From Bacteroides mediterraneensis (GTDB taxonomy: Bacteria; Bacteroidota; Bacteroidia; Bacteroidales; Bacteroidaceae): a DNA stretch of 64,000 bases. The position numbers and the translations under genes are program-made. The notes beneath the pieces are model-generated. The model worked only from the letters and a program-made list of their open reading frames with translations. It was not told the origin of the DNA and did no database searches. Location: positions 2,381,935-2,445,934 of the forward strand of contig NZ_LT635783.1 in NCBI RefSeq assembly GCF_900128455.1, written 5' to 3'. Positions 46,700 through 55,657 of the stretch are shown here, piece after piece. Each line of letters begins with the position of its first letter. Positions within the stretch are counted from its first letter, which is position 1.

Positions 46700-46873
46700 C
46701 ATTAAAAGAGAGTCAGTTATCGTAAAGATTGCATGTATAACCAAACTTTTCCCGAAGGCGCGTGCATCTACAACTTCTGTTGTCCTAGAATCTGATAATA
46801 TTTTCTCTTCAGGTATTTCCGTCTCTTCAATTACTGCGGAAAGAATATTTCTGAATATGTCGCTTTTTGACAT
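46676..46873 (-). CDS. Small protein with DnaA-C-like start, 65 aa, perhaps truncated
   Basis: From ATG 46873 the frame reads SKSDIFRNILSAVIEE, then SRTTEVVDARAFG and a short unrelated tail. The first part resembles the DnaA C-terminal/helix-turn-helix type domains of small Bacteroides phage and element proteins, in which the VDAR block is followed by more helices. Here those helices are missing, and the frame ends inside a terminator stem, so it is probably truncated. A -7 element at 46905-46912 supports this start; the longer upstream frame is rejected because it crosses that promoter. Confidence 0.5.
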   Translation of the reverse strand: MSKSDIFRNILSAVIEETEIPEEKILSDSRTTEVVDARAFGKSLVIHAIFTITDSLLMKVVYINL

Positions 46874-46904
46874 CTGATATAATATATTGTGTTCGTAATT
46901 ATCA

Positions 46905-46912
46905 CAAATATA
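46905..46912 (-). promoter_or_regulatory. -7 element for the small gene
   Basis: Read leftward, TATATTTG matches TAnnTTTG, 31 bp before the start at 46873. Confidence 0.45.
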
Positions 46913-47092
46913 AGCATTTAATTTGATAATTAAAAGAATAAAGAGGGGATTATCACACTTGATAACCTCCCTCTTCGTTGCATTTAATAATTCATTATGA
47001 ATTATCGTCAACAAATATACTATTTTCCTGATTATTACTTGCATTTGTGGATATTTTTTCGTATCTTATAAGTGCATTTAATAAACATCATT

Positions 47093-48247
47093 ATGAAAAA
47101 AATCAAGTTTTCTGTCTACGCGAAAAGTGTTCGCGGAGGCATGGTTGGCATATATATAAGATGCCAACAGGGTGTTAGAATTGTACCTATTGATACAGGA
47201 GTACGTGTGTTTAGTGACGAGTGGGACGAAGATAACGGATTGATTGTTAACAATCCAAATTCTTTGGAATTAAACAGAACTGTAAGAAAATGTGTATATG
47301 ATTTGCAAAACATGGAGTATTCAAAATCAGAAGAAGGTATTTCTTTGAGTAGTCTAATTAAAATTTGGAATGAAAAAGATTCGTATCATGATTTTTATTT
47401 GTTCTTTGAGAATCATATTTCTACTGATAATATAAGAGATTCTACATCTAAATTACATAAAAACACTCTAGCTATGCTAAAATGTTATAAGAAAAAATGT
47501 TTATTATGTGATTTAGACGAAGACTATGTTGAAGGTTTTTATCTTTTTCTAAGAAATCACACATTCCTTAATGATAGGCGCTACGAATCTACTACGATAA
47601 AAAAACATCTTAAAATCCTACGAACATATTACAATAAGGCAAAAAAAATATATCCACGGCATGTTAATGATATAGATTTCTCAAAAATTCAAATTAAAAC
47701 TTCAGAAAAGCCTATTAAATCTTTAGAAGAAAACGATATAAAAATATTAGAGAAGATCGTTAATTGTGAGAAAAAAGAAAATGATGAATTAGTTGTATAT
47801 CAATTTTTATTTATGAGTTATACAGGATGCAGATATTCAGATTTCGTGTCTTTAAATGAAAGTAATCTCATTAAAGATCGTGAAACATTATGGCTAAATT
47901 ATACATCGATTAAAACAGGTGTTCCAGTAAAAATTCCTCTCAATCTTTTATTCGATGGTCGTGCTGAACAAATTTTATACAGATATAAAGACAGATTAAA
48001 ACATTTCTTTTCAATACCTAGTAATAGCACTTGGAATAAAAAGATACAAAGAATAGCAAAGAAATATGGAGTGATAAAACATATATCAGCACATATAGCA
48101 AGGCACACATTTGCTACAAGGCTATTAGCAAGAAATATACCATTAACTACAATACAAAAAGTTATTGGACATAGGAAACCTGAAACTACAATGATATATG
48201 CTAAAGTTAGTGATAATATGTTACTAACGCAATTTTCTAAGAAATAG
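47093..48247 (+). CDS. Tyrosine recombinase beside the invertible region (candidate invertase or phage integrase)
   Basis: The 384-aa protein has an N-terminal phage-SAM/arm-binding part, a core-binding domain (about residues 100-200) and a catalytic domain with Arg in TGCRYSDFV, Lys in SIKTGVPVKI, the AHIARHTFATRLL box, GHRKPETT and the nucleophile Tyr in MIYAKV. The full RKHRHY set is present, unlike the integrase at 10148. ATG 47093 was chosen over an upstream TTG. The gene reads toward the 140-bp inverted repeat that starts 43 bp after its stop, so it may drive tail-fibre inversion; a role in prophage integration is the alternative. Confidence 0.88.
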   Translation: MKKIKFSVYAKSVRGGMVGIYIRCQQGVRIVPIDTGVRVFSDEWDEDNGLIVNNPNSLELNRTVRKCVYDLQNMEYSKSEEGISLSSLIKIWNEKDSYHDFYLFFENHISTDNIRDSTSKLHKNTLAMLKCYKKKCLLCDLDEDYVEGFYLFLRNHTFLNDRRYESTTIKKHLKILRTYYNKAKKIYPRHVNDIDFSKIQIKTSEKPIKSLEENDIKILEKIVNCEKKENDELVVYQFLFMSYTGCRYSDFVSLNESNLIKDRETLWLNYTSIKTGVPVKIPLNLLFDGRAEQILYRYKDRLKHFFSIPSNSTWNKKIQRIAKKYGVIKHISAHIARHTFATRLLARNIPLTTIQKVIGHRKPETTMIYAKVSDNMLLTQFSKK

Positions 48248-48250
48248 AAT

Positions 48251-48280
48251 AAAAAAAGGAGGTTATTTCCTCCTTTTTTT
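48251..48280 (+). terminator. Terminator between the recombinase and the silent fibre cassette
   Basis: AAAAAAAGGAGG (48251-48262) and CCTCCTTTTTTT (48269-48280) form a perfect 12-bp stem with a six-base loop. It shields the silent cassette from recombinase transcription. Confidence 0.92.
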
Positions 48281-48290
48281 AGTGAATCTA

Positions 48291-48430
48291 CGCAAGTTCC
48301 GGCAGAACTTAGGACAGCAGGGCTTACCGTCAGCTTCATTAATTCAGATGGAGACACGGAGAAATGGGAGTTCGGCGGAGGTTCCTGGGCGGTCGGCGGC
48401 TTTGAGAAGGTAGGGGCTGGGAAACTTAGC
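48291..48430 (+). repeat. 140-bp inverted repeat, left copy
   Basis: Identical, apart from one base (48316), to the reverse complement of 55518-55657. It encodes the conserved fibre stretch running from QVPAELRTAG to KVGAGKLS in the same reading phase as the expressed copy. Confidence 0.95.
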
Positions 48431-50320
48431 TGGCTGTATGAGAATATATTTGGTATACCCATATTTTCAAAAGGTGGTATTGATGCAAACACTGGGAATA
48501 GTATAGAGAATTCAGGCAGGGTAAGGACTGATAACTTTTATAAGGTAGATTATAATTTAAAATCAGATGCTACTATTATAGTATATTTATATGACAAAGA
48601 CAAAGCGTATTTAGGTTACATATCAGCTAATTATAATCAAAAAAGTGAAACTGCATTATCTACATACCCATCAGCAGAATTTTCAAAGTTTTCTATTACT
48701 AAAACAGAATATACCCTATCAGGATATGCGTCTTCAACTAATAATAAAACACTGACAGAACTTAGTATTGACGTTGAAAAATTATCTGATAATGTTTTGG
48801 ATACAAAAAATATTTTATATGACAACATAATACCTATAGATTTAAATAACAAAAAATATTGGAGAGTTGGAGGCATTTCAAGCAGTGATGGTACGTTAAT
48901 TAACGACAAGACAAGGTTAAATACTTGTCTATTTCATTTCACAGAAAACTCCGATGTGAAACATACAAGGATAAATACAGATGTAACTGTTACTGGCTCG
49001 TATATATCTGTGTATGATGCTAATAAGAAGTATTTAGGATATGAATCTGTAAAAACTTTAATATCTGATATTATCAGTTTATATCCAATGGCATATTATT
49101 TTGCTAAAACTTTACACTTAACGGAAGATGCATCTGTAGATGTGTTTGGCTTAAATATTAAGATGTCTGACAATATTTACGGAACTGTAAGAGATTCTGT
49201 TATTGAAGCTCCAATAGAAGATATGCTAACAAATGCGATACCTACATTTACGACTGGTGGAATTGATGCAAGTACAGGAAATAATGTTGTAAATACAGGT
49301 AGAGTTTATACCCCCAATTATTACAGTGCAATAGATTACAAGATAAGATGTGACAATAATATTATTGCATATCTATATGATTCATCTAAAACATATCTTG
49401 GCTACATAAGTTCAGCAAGAATACAGAGCAGTGATATGGCTAGGTCTCAGTATCCTGAATGTGCTTTAGTTAGATTCTCAGTGACATCAACAGATATATC
49501 AAGCCTTACTGGTTATGTTAAAGAAAAAATAAAAGGTATTAAATCCTTAAATAATCAATTAGGAACTTCATCAAATAGATTAGAAGGATTAATATGGGCA
49601 TATTGCGGAGATAGTTTTAGCTATGGTGGTTATTCTTCTTCTGAAATAACAGATGCTGATAAAATGCCACAAGATAGTATGTATGCTGGACAAAATAAAG
49701 TATATGGCTATATTATTGCAGATAGAAATAATATGATATTACAAAATATGTCTATGGGTGGAAGAACACTAGCAACTCCAGCTGATGGTTCTTTCACTAA
49801 TGCTTTTACCAACATCAATAATCAAGTATCTAATAGTAATTATAAACAGATTAGAGAAGATGCTAACATAGCAACTTTTTATTTCGGGATAAACGACAGC
49901 CACCATAGACCTGGAAGTGGTGGAGGAGACGGTGAAGATAATACTGGAGAAATAGAAGTAGGAACTATTGATGATGAAACCGAAAATACTTTTTATGGAG
50001 CGTGGAATGTTATGCTTAAATGGGTTATTGAAAATAGACCATTTACTAAATTAGGTATAATTGTCTCTAATGGATGCGAAACAGATGAATATCGTGTAGC
50101 TACAATAGCTATAGCAAAAAAATGGGGCATTCCTTATATTGACATAAATGGAGATGAAAGAACTCCTATGATGTTAAGAAGTACTAATCCAAACATTTCT
50201 TTTTCTGCAAAAGAAGCTAGACTTAATAGTCAGAGAATATCATCAACAAATTCACATCCTAATACAAAAGCGCATGAATATGAAAGTACATTTATTGAGA
50301 ACTTCTTACGAAGCTTGTAG
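48291..50320 (+). CDS. Silent alternative C-terminal cassette of the tail fibre
   Basis: The frame is open from the terminator through the repeat to the stop at 50320, but the shared part has no start codon and no promoter. The first usable in-frame start is a TTG at 48797, deep inside the domain. After the repeat it encodes 629 residues: three related beta-rich modules (each with a YLYD/YLGYIS-type core, about 100 residues) and a C-terminal SGNH hydrolase domain with CGDSFSYG, FGINDSH and SHPNTKAHEY. Joined to the 190-codon constant part it would give an 819-aa fibre. The SGNH domain may remove acyl groups from surface glycans. Confidence 0.85.
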
Positions 50321-50604
50321 AAGATATTAGTAAACCTAACATTTTATAGAAGGTTATACTGTTTTTTCGATTACTTATACAGAGAAAATCTTTGACCGAG
50401 TAATCCGCCTAAAACTGATGCTCTGGGGCGGAAACTATATTTATGATTACAATATATTATGTCGTTCTTAGATATGCGTATTTGTTGTAAACTGATATAA
50501 CGTATGACATGATGGCAGATTAAAACATTGGTGCTATTTATGTTTTGTAACCTGTTTTTAAGGTTAAAACTATTAATTGTTTTTTTATTGTAGAGCTATC
50601 AACT

Positions 50605-50612
50605 TATCTTTG
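50605..50612 (+). promoter_or_regulatory. -7 element upstream of the RNA candidate
   Basis: TATCTTTG matches TAnnTTTG. No TTTG lies at the ideal spacing; the nearest TTG boxes are at 14 and 25 bp. Confidence 0.35.
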
Positions 50613-50618
50613 TACTCG

Positions 50619-50795
50619 GTAAAAGAAATGGGAGACGGCAACCTCCCATTCTTCTCCAAACCTTTTAATTAGTAAAAAAACTAATTAAAAAGACGCTAAT
50701 AAGCTCTACTAAGAGCCTAATTAGCAATTCAATTAAATATTTCATAATAATAAAAATTAAAACAGTCTAGCATATTAATATGTTGGACTGTTTTT
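50619..50795 (+). ncRNA. Candidate structured small RNA inside the invertible segment
   Basis: After the -7 element come four hairpins: AATGGGAG/CTCCCATT (50627-50650), an 11-bp perfect stem (50663-50673 with 50680-50690), a two-part GCTAAT/GCTCT stem (50695-50725), and AAAACAGTC/GACTGTTTT (50759-50794) ending in a T run like a terminator. No plausible protein fits; a 14-codon frame from ATG 50628 is the best. Function unknown; no known RNA family recognised. Confidence 0.4.
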
Positions 50796-51009
50796 TATTT
50801 TTCCCATAACAAAGATAATAAAAGTCATTTACATCACAGGCAAATCTTGTAATTAACATCATCAACGTTTAACAGCCTTTACCTAATTCCTTTGTTTAAT
50901 AATAGCGTAGCTCTATATTAAAGTATACGATTTTTTTATCATGGTATATCTACATACAGTATCTGTACGTTTTTTACAAGTAGAATAACTCGATATTACC
51001 GGGTTATTC

Positions 51010-51511
51010 TCACAGACCACGTAAAAAGTTTTCAATGAATGCACTTTCAAACTTATGTGCTTCCACGTTAGGATGGCCATTTTGGGGGGAAACTTTATAT
51101 TGTGCAGTTCTTAATGACACAATATTAGATGGTATATTCTGTTTTTGCACTTTAAAGGTTTGTCTATAAAAGTATGGGACTTTTTCGCCTTCTTCATTAA
51201 TACACAACAATCCATATTTTTTTGCTATCTCTACGGTAGCATTTGAATATTCAATAGTGTCGCAACCATTAGATGCTATAAGTCCTATTTTTGCATTTTG
51301 TCTATTGGTTATAAGCCATGTCAAAATATAATTCCACGCTCCATAAAAAGTGGTTGTATCATCACTATCAATATCACCGATTGGAACACTTTGGTGGCTA
51401 TCATTAATACCAAATTTTAGCGTAATGTAATCACTATCTATGGGTATCTGATTTAGCTTTTCCTCATTCGCGTAATCTATTAATTTAGCTCCATTGACAG
51501 CTAAATTGGTT
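51010..51511 (-). pseudogene. C-terminal part of the tail fibre, separated by the IS21 element
   Basis: This piece carries the end of the SGNH hydrolase domain (FGINDSHQS, ASNGCD, GHPNVEAHKF) and stops with ENFLRGL, closely parallel to the silent cassette's ENFLRSL. Its frame joins the N-terminal piece exactly if the IS and one AAACT copy are removed, giving an intact RNNMKLTNLAVNGAKLID junction and a 749-aa protein. In the present state its only start would be an IS-derived ATG at 51573 (a 187-codon frame), so it is probably not made. Confidence 0.85.
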
Positions 51512-51516
51512 AGTTT
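51512..51516. repeat. Target site duplication, left copy
   Basis: AGTTT on this strand (AAACT on the fibre strand), matching 54340-54344 directly outside the other IS end. Confidence 0.88.
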
Positions 51517-51521
51517 TGCTG

Positions 51522-51565
51522 AAAACGGTTGATATCCGTTCACCCAAAACGGTGATATCCGTTCA
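51522..51565. repeat. Inverted transposase-site repeats at the left IS end
   Basis: Two copies (51522-51542 and 51546-51565) of the reverse complement of the TGAACGGATATnCTCCGTTTT repeat seen at the other end. Confidence 0.8.
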
Positions 51566-51598
51566 CTTTTCATACTCTTTACCTATGGCGATGCAAAT

Positions 51599-52354
51599 TT
51601 ATTGATTTTCGTCTGTAACGTTGCAGTTTTGATGTCTTTTTTGACGTAAACTGCTGCCTTGTAGCTCGAAGCGCACACTTGTGTGTACCAACCTGTCTAA
51701 TATTGCATCAGCTGCAGTCGTGTTGCCTTTCATCACATCGTACCAGTTGGCAACCGGCAGTTGTGATATGATGATCGTAGCTTTTTGTCCATGGCGGTCT
51801 TCTATAATCTCCATAAAGTCAAGTAACTGTTGTCCGTCAAGAACTTTCATGCCGAAGTCGTCCAGTATAAGCAGGTCAGTCTGTGCCAGCTTGGCGAAGA
51901 AACGATGCAGGGTACTGGATATACGGGCAAGGCTTATTTCCTCGAAGAGCCTGTACAGGTTATAATAAGCAACCTTATATCCGTTCATGCAGGCCTGATG
52001 ACCAAACGCTGTACCCAACCAGCTTTTACCGGTACCGGCAGCACCCGTAATAAGTATGGATACCCCGTTTTTCACATAGTCACAAGTGGCAAGATTAAGT
52101 ACTTTCTGCTTGTCCACGCCACGCTTGCAGTCATAGATAACTTCACTTATGGAAGCCTGATAACGGAAGTGTGCTTTTTTTATCAGACGGGCATTCCGGC
52201 TTTGATTCCGGTTATCCAGTTCAGCCTGTATAAGCAGTTGCAGACCGTCTTTCAAGGAGAGCGACTCTGCCTGTCGCGTCTCCTGCATGGTAGCCCAGTA
52301 ATGGGCCATTCCAGGCATCTTAAGGTTTCTTAGAGCATTGATAATTTCATCCAT
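51599..52354 (-). CDS. istB: IS21 ATP-binding helper protein IstB
   Basis: The 251-aa AAA+ ATPase has Walker A GAAGTGKSWLG (about residues 103-113) and Walker B LLILDDFGM (about 155-163). It follows istA by 29 bp and assists transposition by controlling target choice. Length and motifs are intact. Confidence 0.95.
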   Translation of the reverse strand: MDEIINALRNLKMPGMAHYWATMQETRQAESLSLKDGLQLLIQAELDNRNQSRNARLIKKAHFRYQASISEVIYDCKRGVDKQKVLNLATCDYVKNGVSILITGAAGTGKSWLGTAFGHQACMNGYKVAYYNLYRLFEEISLARISSTLHRFFAKLAQTDLLILDDFGMKVLDGQQLLDFMEIIEDRHGQKATIIISQLPVANWYDVMKGNTTAADAILDRLVHTSVRFELQGSSLRQKRHQNCNVTDENQ

Positions 52355-52383
52355 CGTTATTTGTTTTGAGTGTTAGAAGTCTG

Positions 52384-53946
52384 TCATTTGAACTGTGCTT
52401 TTCCACGGATATTACAGTGCTGCGGAGGAGCAAAGGAAGATGAAGGTTGCCCCACACCGGCACACTTGCTCTCTACCAGTAAACGGATAAAGCGATAGTT
52501 GCATCTGTCTACATTCAGGGCTGCCTCGCAGGCTTTTTGGAAAACGACCGGATCACTGCTCCTTTGCAGGTTTAGAAGCCCGTCGCAGGTCTTGTAATGA
52601 GTCTCCGGAGGCATTGTGGAAGAATAAAATATGCGGCGGATTACATCTCCCAGTATGCCGGATGCACGCTCGGCACGCTCTATGTATGATTTTGCACTCA
52701 TCCCTCTGTATTCCCGGGAATTGCTTGCAAGATGCTCCTTTACGATAGTATACTTTCCCCTGTTGTAATCACGTAGGTGAGTGGCTACAAGCTCACCGTC
52801 CACATATACTTTTACCAGTGTGCGTGTATATGCGACATGTGCGGTTTTGGATATATACTGATACGGTACTGTATAATAGTGCTGGTCACGTCCAAGATAG
52901 ATACAGCAGTTGGTTGACACCTTCAAATCGGTATATGACACAATCTCAAAATCTCTGTCAGGCAGTGGCATAAGATTTGGCTTGTCTACGGCAAGGAACC
53001 GTTCCTCACGCGTGTAAGGATGCTTTTGCATGCGTTTCTGGTTGTGCGCTTTCATTTTGAGTGAGGCTGCCCGGTTAAGCTCTTCCAGTGAATGGAAGGT
53101 TTCATTGCGGAGTTCGGCAAACACACGCATATAGACAAGCCTCACGGTCCCTTCCACGTTGCTTTTATCTTTAGGGTGTACGGGACGTGCCGGTATGATG
53201 ACCGTACCGTAATGATTGGCCATATCCTCCATTACACGGTTAAGTGAAGGCTCATATCTGTCGGTCTTGACAACAGCAGCTTTAAGGTTGTCAGGGACAA
53301 GCATCTTTGGTACGCCGCCAAGATGTTTCAGGCACTGCGTTATGGCATATACAAAGTCTTCTGTACGCTGTGAACGTACGAAGAGGATATAACCGTAGTC
53401 GCTTGCAGGCAGAGTGGCTACAAAAGCCTGACACTGGACGACCTCACCGGTTTCCATGTCAACGTATCCCATAGTATCACCGGCAAAATCGAGGAAAAGC
53501 TTTTCGCCGCCCGTACGCATGTCGGCAAGTATGGTGGATGGCGACTCCTTCCTGGCCTCTGTGTTCTGATTGTAATGAAAACGGAACTGTGTCAGGCTGT
53601 AGTGGTCATCCGGATGCTCATTACGGTATTCTTCCCAAAGCAGCTTCAGCGTGACATGCTTGCGCTTCATCTCCTCCTGAAGATATGGAAGAAGGGCTTT
53701 GAATGTTTCAAAACGCTTGTCGCTATATGCAGGATTGCCGCCCTTGAGACGGTGCTCAAGAATGGGATCATCCAACCTGATAAGTTCATCAAGGCTCAGA
53801 CTGTCAGCGTTGACCTTATTCATGTAGTTGTTCACTGTCTCCTTGTTCATGCCGATTATATCAGCAGCCTTGCGGTTGGAGATTCCGCTCTTCTTTAGTA
53901 GAAGAAGTTGTTTGATCTGGCTCATATTCTTACTTTTTCCTGCCAT
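52384..53946 (-). CDS. istA: IS21 transposase IstA
   Basis: The 520-aa protein has an N-terminal helix-turn-helix (SGISNRKAADIIGMNKETVNNY) and a DDE integrase core with Asp in LFLDFAGDT, Asp in VPDNLKAAV and Glu in KSNVEGTV. A C-terminal beta domain ends in a Pro/Ser-rich tail. It catalyses strand transfer of the element. The gene looks intact, so the IS may still be active. Confidence 0.95.
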   Translation of the reverse strand: MAGKSKNMSQIKQLLLLKKSGISNRKAADIIGMNKETVNNYMNKVNADSLSLDELIRLDDPILEHRLKGGNPAYSDKRFETFKALLPYLQEEMKRKHVTLKLLWEEYRNEHPDDHYSLTQFRFHYNQNTEARKESPSTILADMRTGGEKLFLDFAGDTMGYVDMETGEVVQCQAFVATLPASDYGYILFVRSQRTEDFVYAITQCLKHLGGVPKMLVPDNLKAAVVKTDRYEPSLNRVMEDMANHYGTVIIPARPVHPKDKSNVEGTVRLVYMRVFAELRNETFHSLEELNRAASLKMKAHNQKRMQKHPYTREERFLAVDKPNLMPLPDRDFEIVSYTDLKVSTNCCIYLGRDQHYYTVPYQYISKTAHVAYTRTLVKVYVDGELVATHLRDYNRGKYTIVKEHLASNSREYRGMSAKSYIERAERASGILGDVIRRIFYSSTMPPETHYKTCDGLLNLQRSSDPVVFQKACEAALNVDRCNYRFIRLLVESKCAGVGQPSSSFAPPQHCNIRGKAQFK

Positions 53947-54003
53947 AGTCGTATCGTATGAAGATTGTTTTCTGCATACAAGATACGGGAAAAGAGTAGC
54001 AAG

Positions 54004-54255
54004 TGAACGGACATGCTCCGTTTTTTATGCAGGCATTGTCGTTTCTGTGAGAAGGTGAACGGATATACTCCGTTTTCCGTATGTAGACAACTGATTATAG
54101 TATTATTACATTCTCATTAGTGAACGGATATACTCCGATTTCTGTAGAGAAAACGGAGATTCTATCGTAATATCCAAACCACTGAACGGATATGCTCCGT
54201 TTTTTATGGCGTTTTGTGGCGTTTTTAGCTGAAATGAACGGATATACTCCGTTTT
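54004..54255. repeat. Five direct transposase-site repeats at the right IS end
   Basis: Copies of TGAACGGATATnCTCCGTTTT start at 54004, 54056, 54121, 54183 and 54235, spaced 52-65 bp (about five to six helical turns). They probably bind IstA. Confidence 0.85.
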
Positions 54256-54339
54256 TCAGGCACTTTTCAAGGCCAATTTAGCGGTAAAACTGGATGGATT
54301 AAGCCGTTCAGAGTGGGTGGGGATGCTCCGTTTTCGGCA

Positions 54340-54344
54340 AGTTT
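54340..54344. repeat. Target site duplication, right copy
   Basis: AGTTT on this strand, paired with 51512-51516. Confidence 0.88.
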
Positions 54345-55517
54345 CATATTGTTTCTCTTTGCAATCCACCAAGGATATGTTTTGTACATTTTCAAATCAT
54401 AATCATATATATTATCATTAAATTCAGTATCAGGTGTTGTATTGCCATCTTCACCAGCGTTGGCAAAATCTCCATGGGTGAAACTATCTCCCAAAGAGGT
54501 ATAGGATTTCCCTGATAACACATTTCCGGTTCCTATTATTTTCTTTTCTAGTGATTTAATTATTTTTTCGTTACCTGAAAAAGAAGAATCATCTGATTTC
54601 TTAAAAGAAAAGCGAATCAACATATCACTGGTTATTTCGGTAGTGGAATTTAACCGCTTTAAGAAATTACCTGTTAAGTCATAGGCCACAATGTTTTCAA
54701 TACTATAGCCTTCATTTAAAGAATAATTATATGCGCCAGATAAAAATCCAGTTGTTGTTCTATTACTATTATTACTAGCAGCAAGTTCTCCATCAGTGCT
54801 GCTTGCGTAGTATCCGTATATGTAATTGACAATACTACCAGATTGTTTAATTAAGTCATTTTTTGTGGATTTTATATTTTCATCAATCTGTGGCTGTTTT
54901 TTAGCTAATGCTGTCAAACCTGCATTTAATCCGATTTCTAAACTTCCAGTTAAACCAACAACATATACCCAAAGGCTGCTAATGTCTTTGTCGCAGTAAT
55001 GATAATAATCTTTATCATTCTCCATATAATCGAACAATCTATCAGAATTGTTCCCATTTATTCCGATTAAAAGTCTATTCCAACTTCCATCACTTTTAGG
55101 CCTTATATTTAAATAAGAACCTTTCTTGATTGAAAAACTTGCAAACGTTGTTTGTTGGCTATCAGGAGTGTCCGTAACATTATAAGTACCTATAAAGCTA
55201 TTATTATCAATAAAGTGTAAAGATTTAATAGCTTGTTCATTGCCATTGAAAACAGAGTCATCAGTCTTAACAAATGTAATTCTAGTTAATAGTCCAGTCT
55301 TATCGTCATTTATGCCTAAACGCTTTACATATTCACCTGTTAAATCAAATGCTACAATATTTTCAATACGGTAACCTTCATTTAAAGTAATAGTATAGTT
55401 CCCTCTAATATACCCAGTAGTACATCTGTTTATTGAATAAATCAAAGCACCATCAGCACTGCTTGTGTAATATCCGTATATGTAATTGATAACACTACCA
55501 AATTTATTTTCCAGATT

Positions 55518-55657
55518 GCTAAGTTTCCCAGCCCCTACCTTCTCAAAGCCGCCGACCGCCCAGGAACCTCCGCCGAACTCCCATTTCTCCGTGTCTCCAT
55601 CTGAATTAATGAAGCTGACGGTAAGCCCTGCAGTCCTAAGTTCTGCCGGAACTTGCG
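55518..55657 (-). repeat. 140-bp inverted repeat, right copy (inside the expressed fibre gene)
   Basis: Reverse complement of 48291-48430 with one mismatch. It ends exactly at codon 190 of the fibre, so exchange at any point within it keeps the frame. Confidence 0.95.

Larger units (their letters stand above)
50321..51009. other. A+T-rich gap between the convergent fibre cassettes
   Basis: No protein gene is convincing here. The middle (50605-50795) holds a promoter-like element, several hairpins and a terminator (listed separately). The right edge has an AGAATAAC/GTTATTCT stem (50982-50989 with 51003-51010) that may end the fibre transcript. Confidence 0.55.
51517..54339 (-). mobile_element. 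IS21-family insertion sequence in the tail-fibre gene
   Basis: The 2823-bp element has related ends: TGCTGAAAACGG at 51517 and TGCCGAAAACGG read inward from 54339. It carries istA and istB leftward, five direct transposase-site repeats before istA, and two inverted ones at the far end. It is flanked by a 5-bp duplication, a size normal for IS21. It lies within the invertible segment and would flip with it. Confidence 0.93.

Noticed and set aside
50810-50817. Minus-strand TATCTTTG promoter facing the RNA candidate
   Set aside because: It reads straight into the terminator-like hairpin; with A+T-rich DNA it is probably chance.
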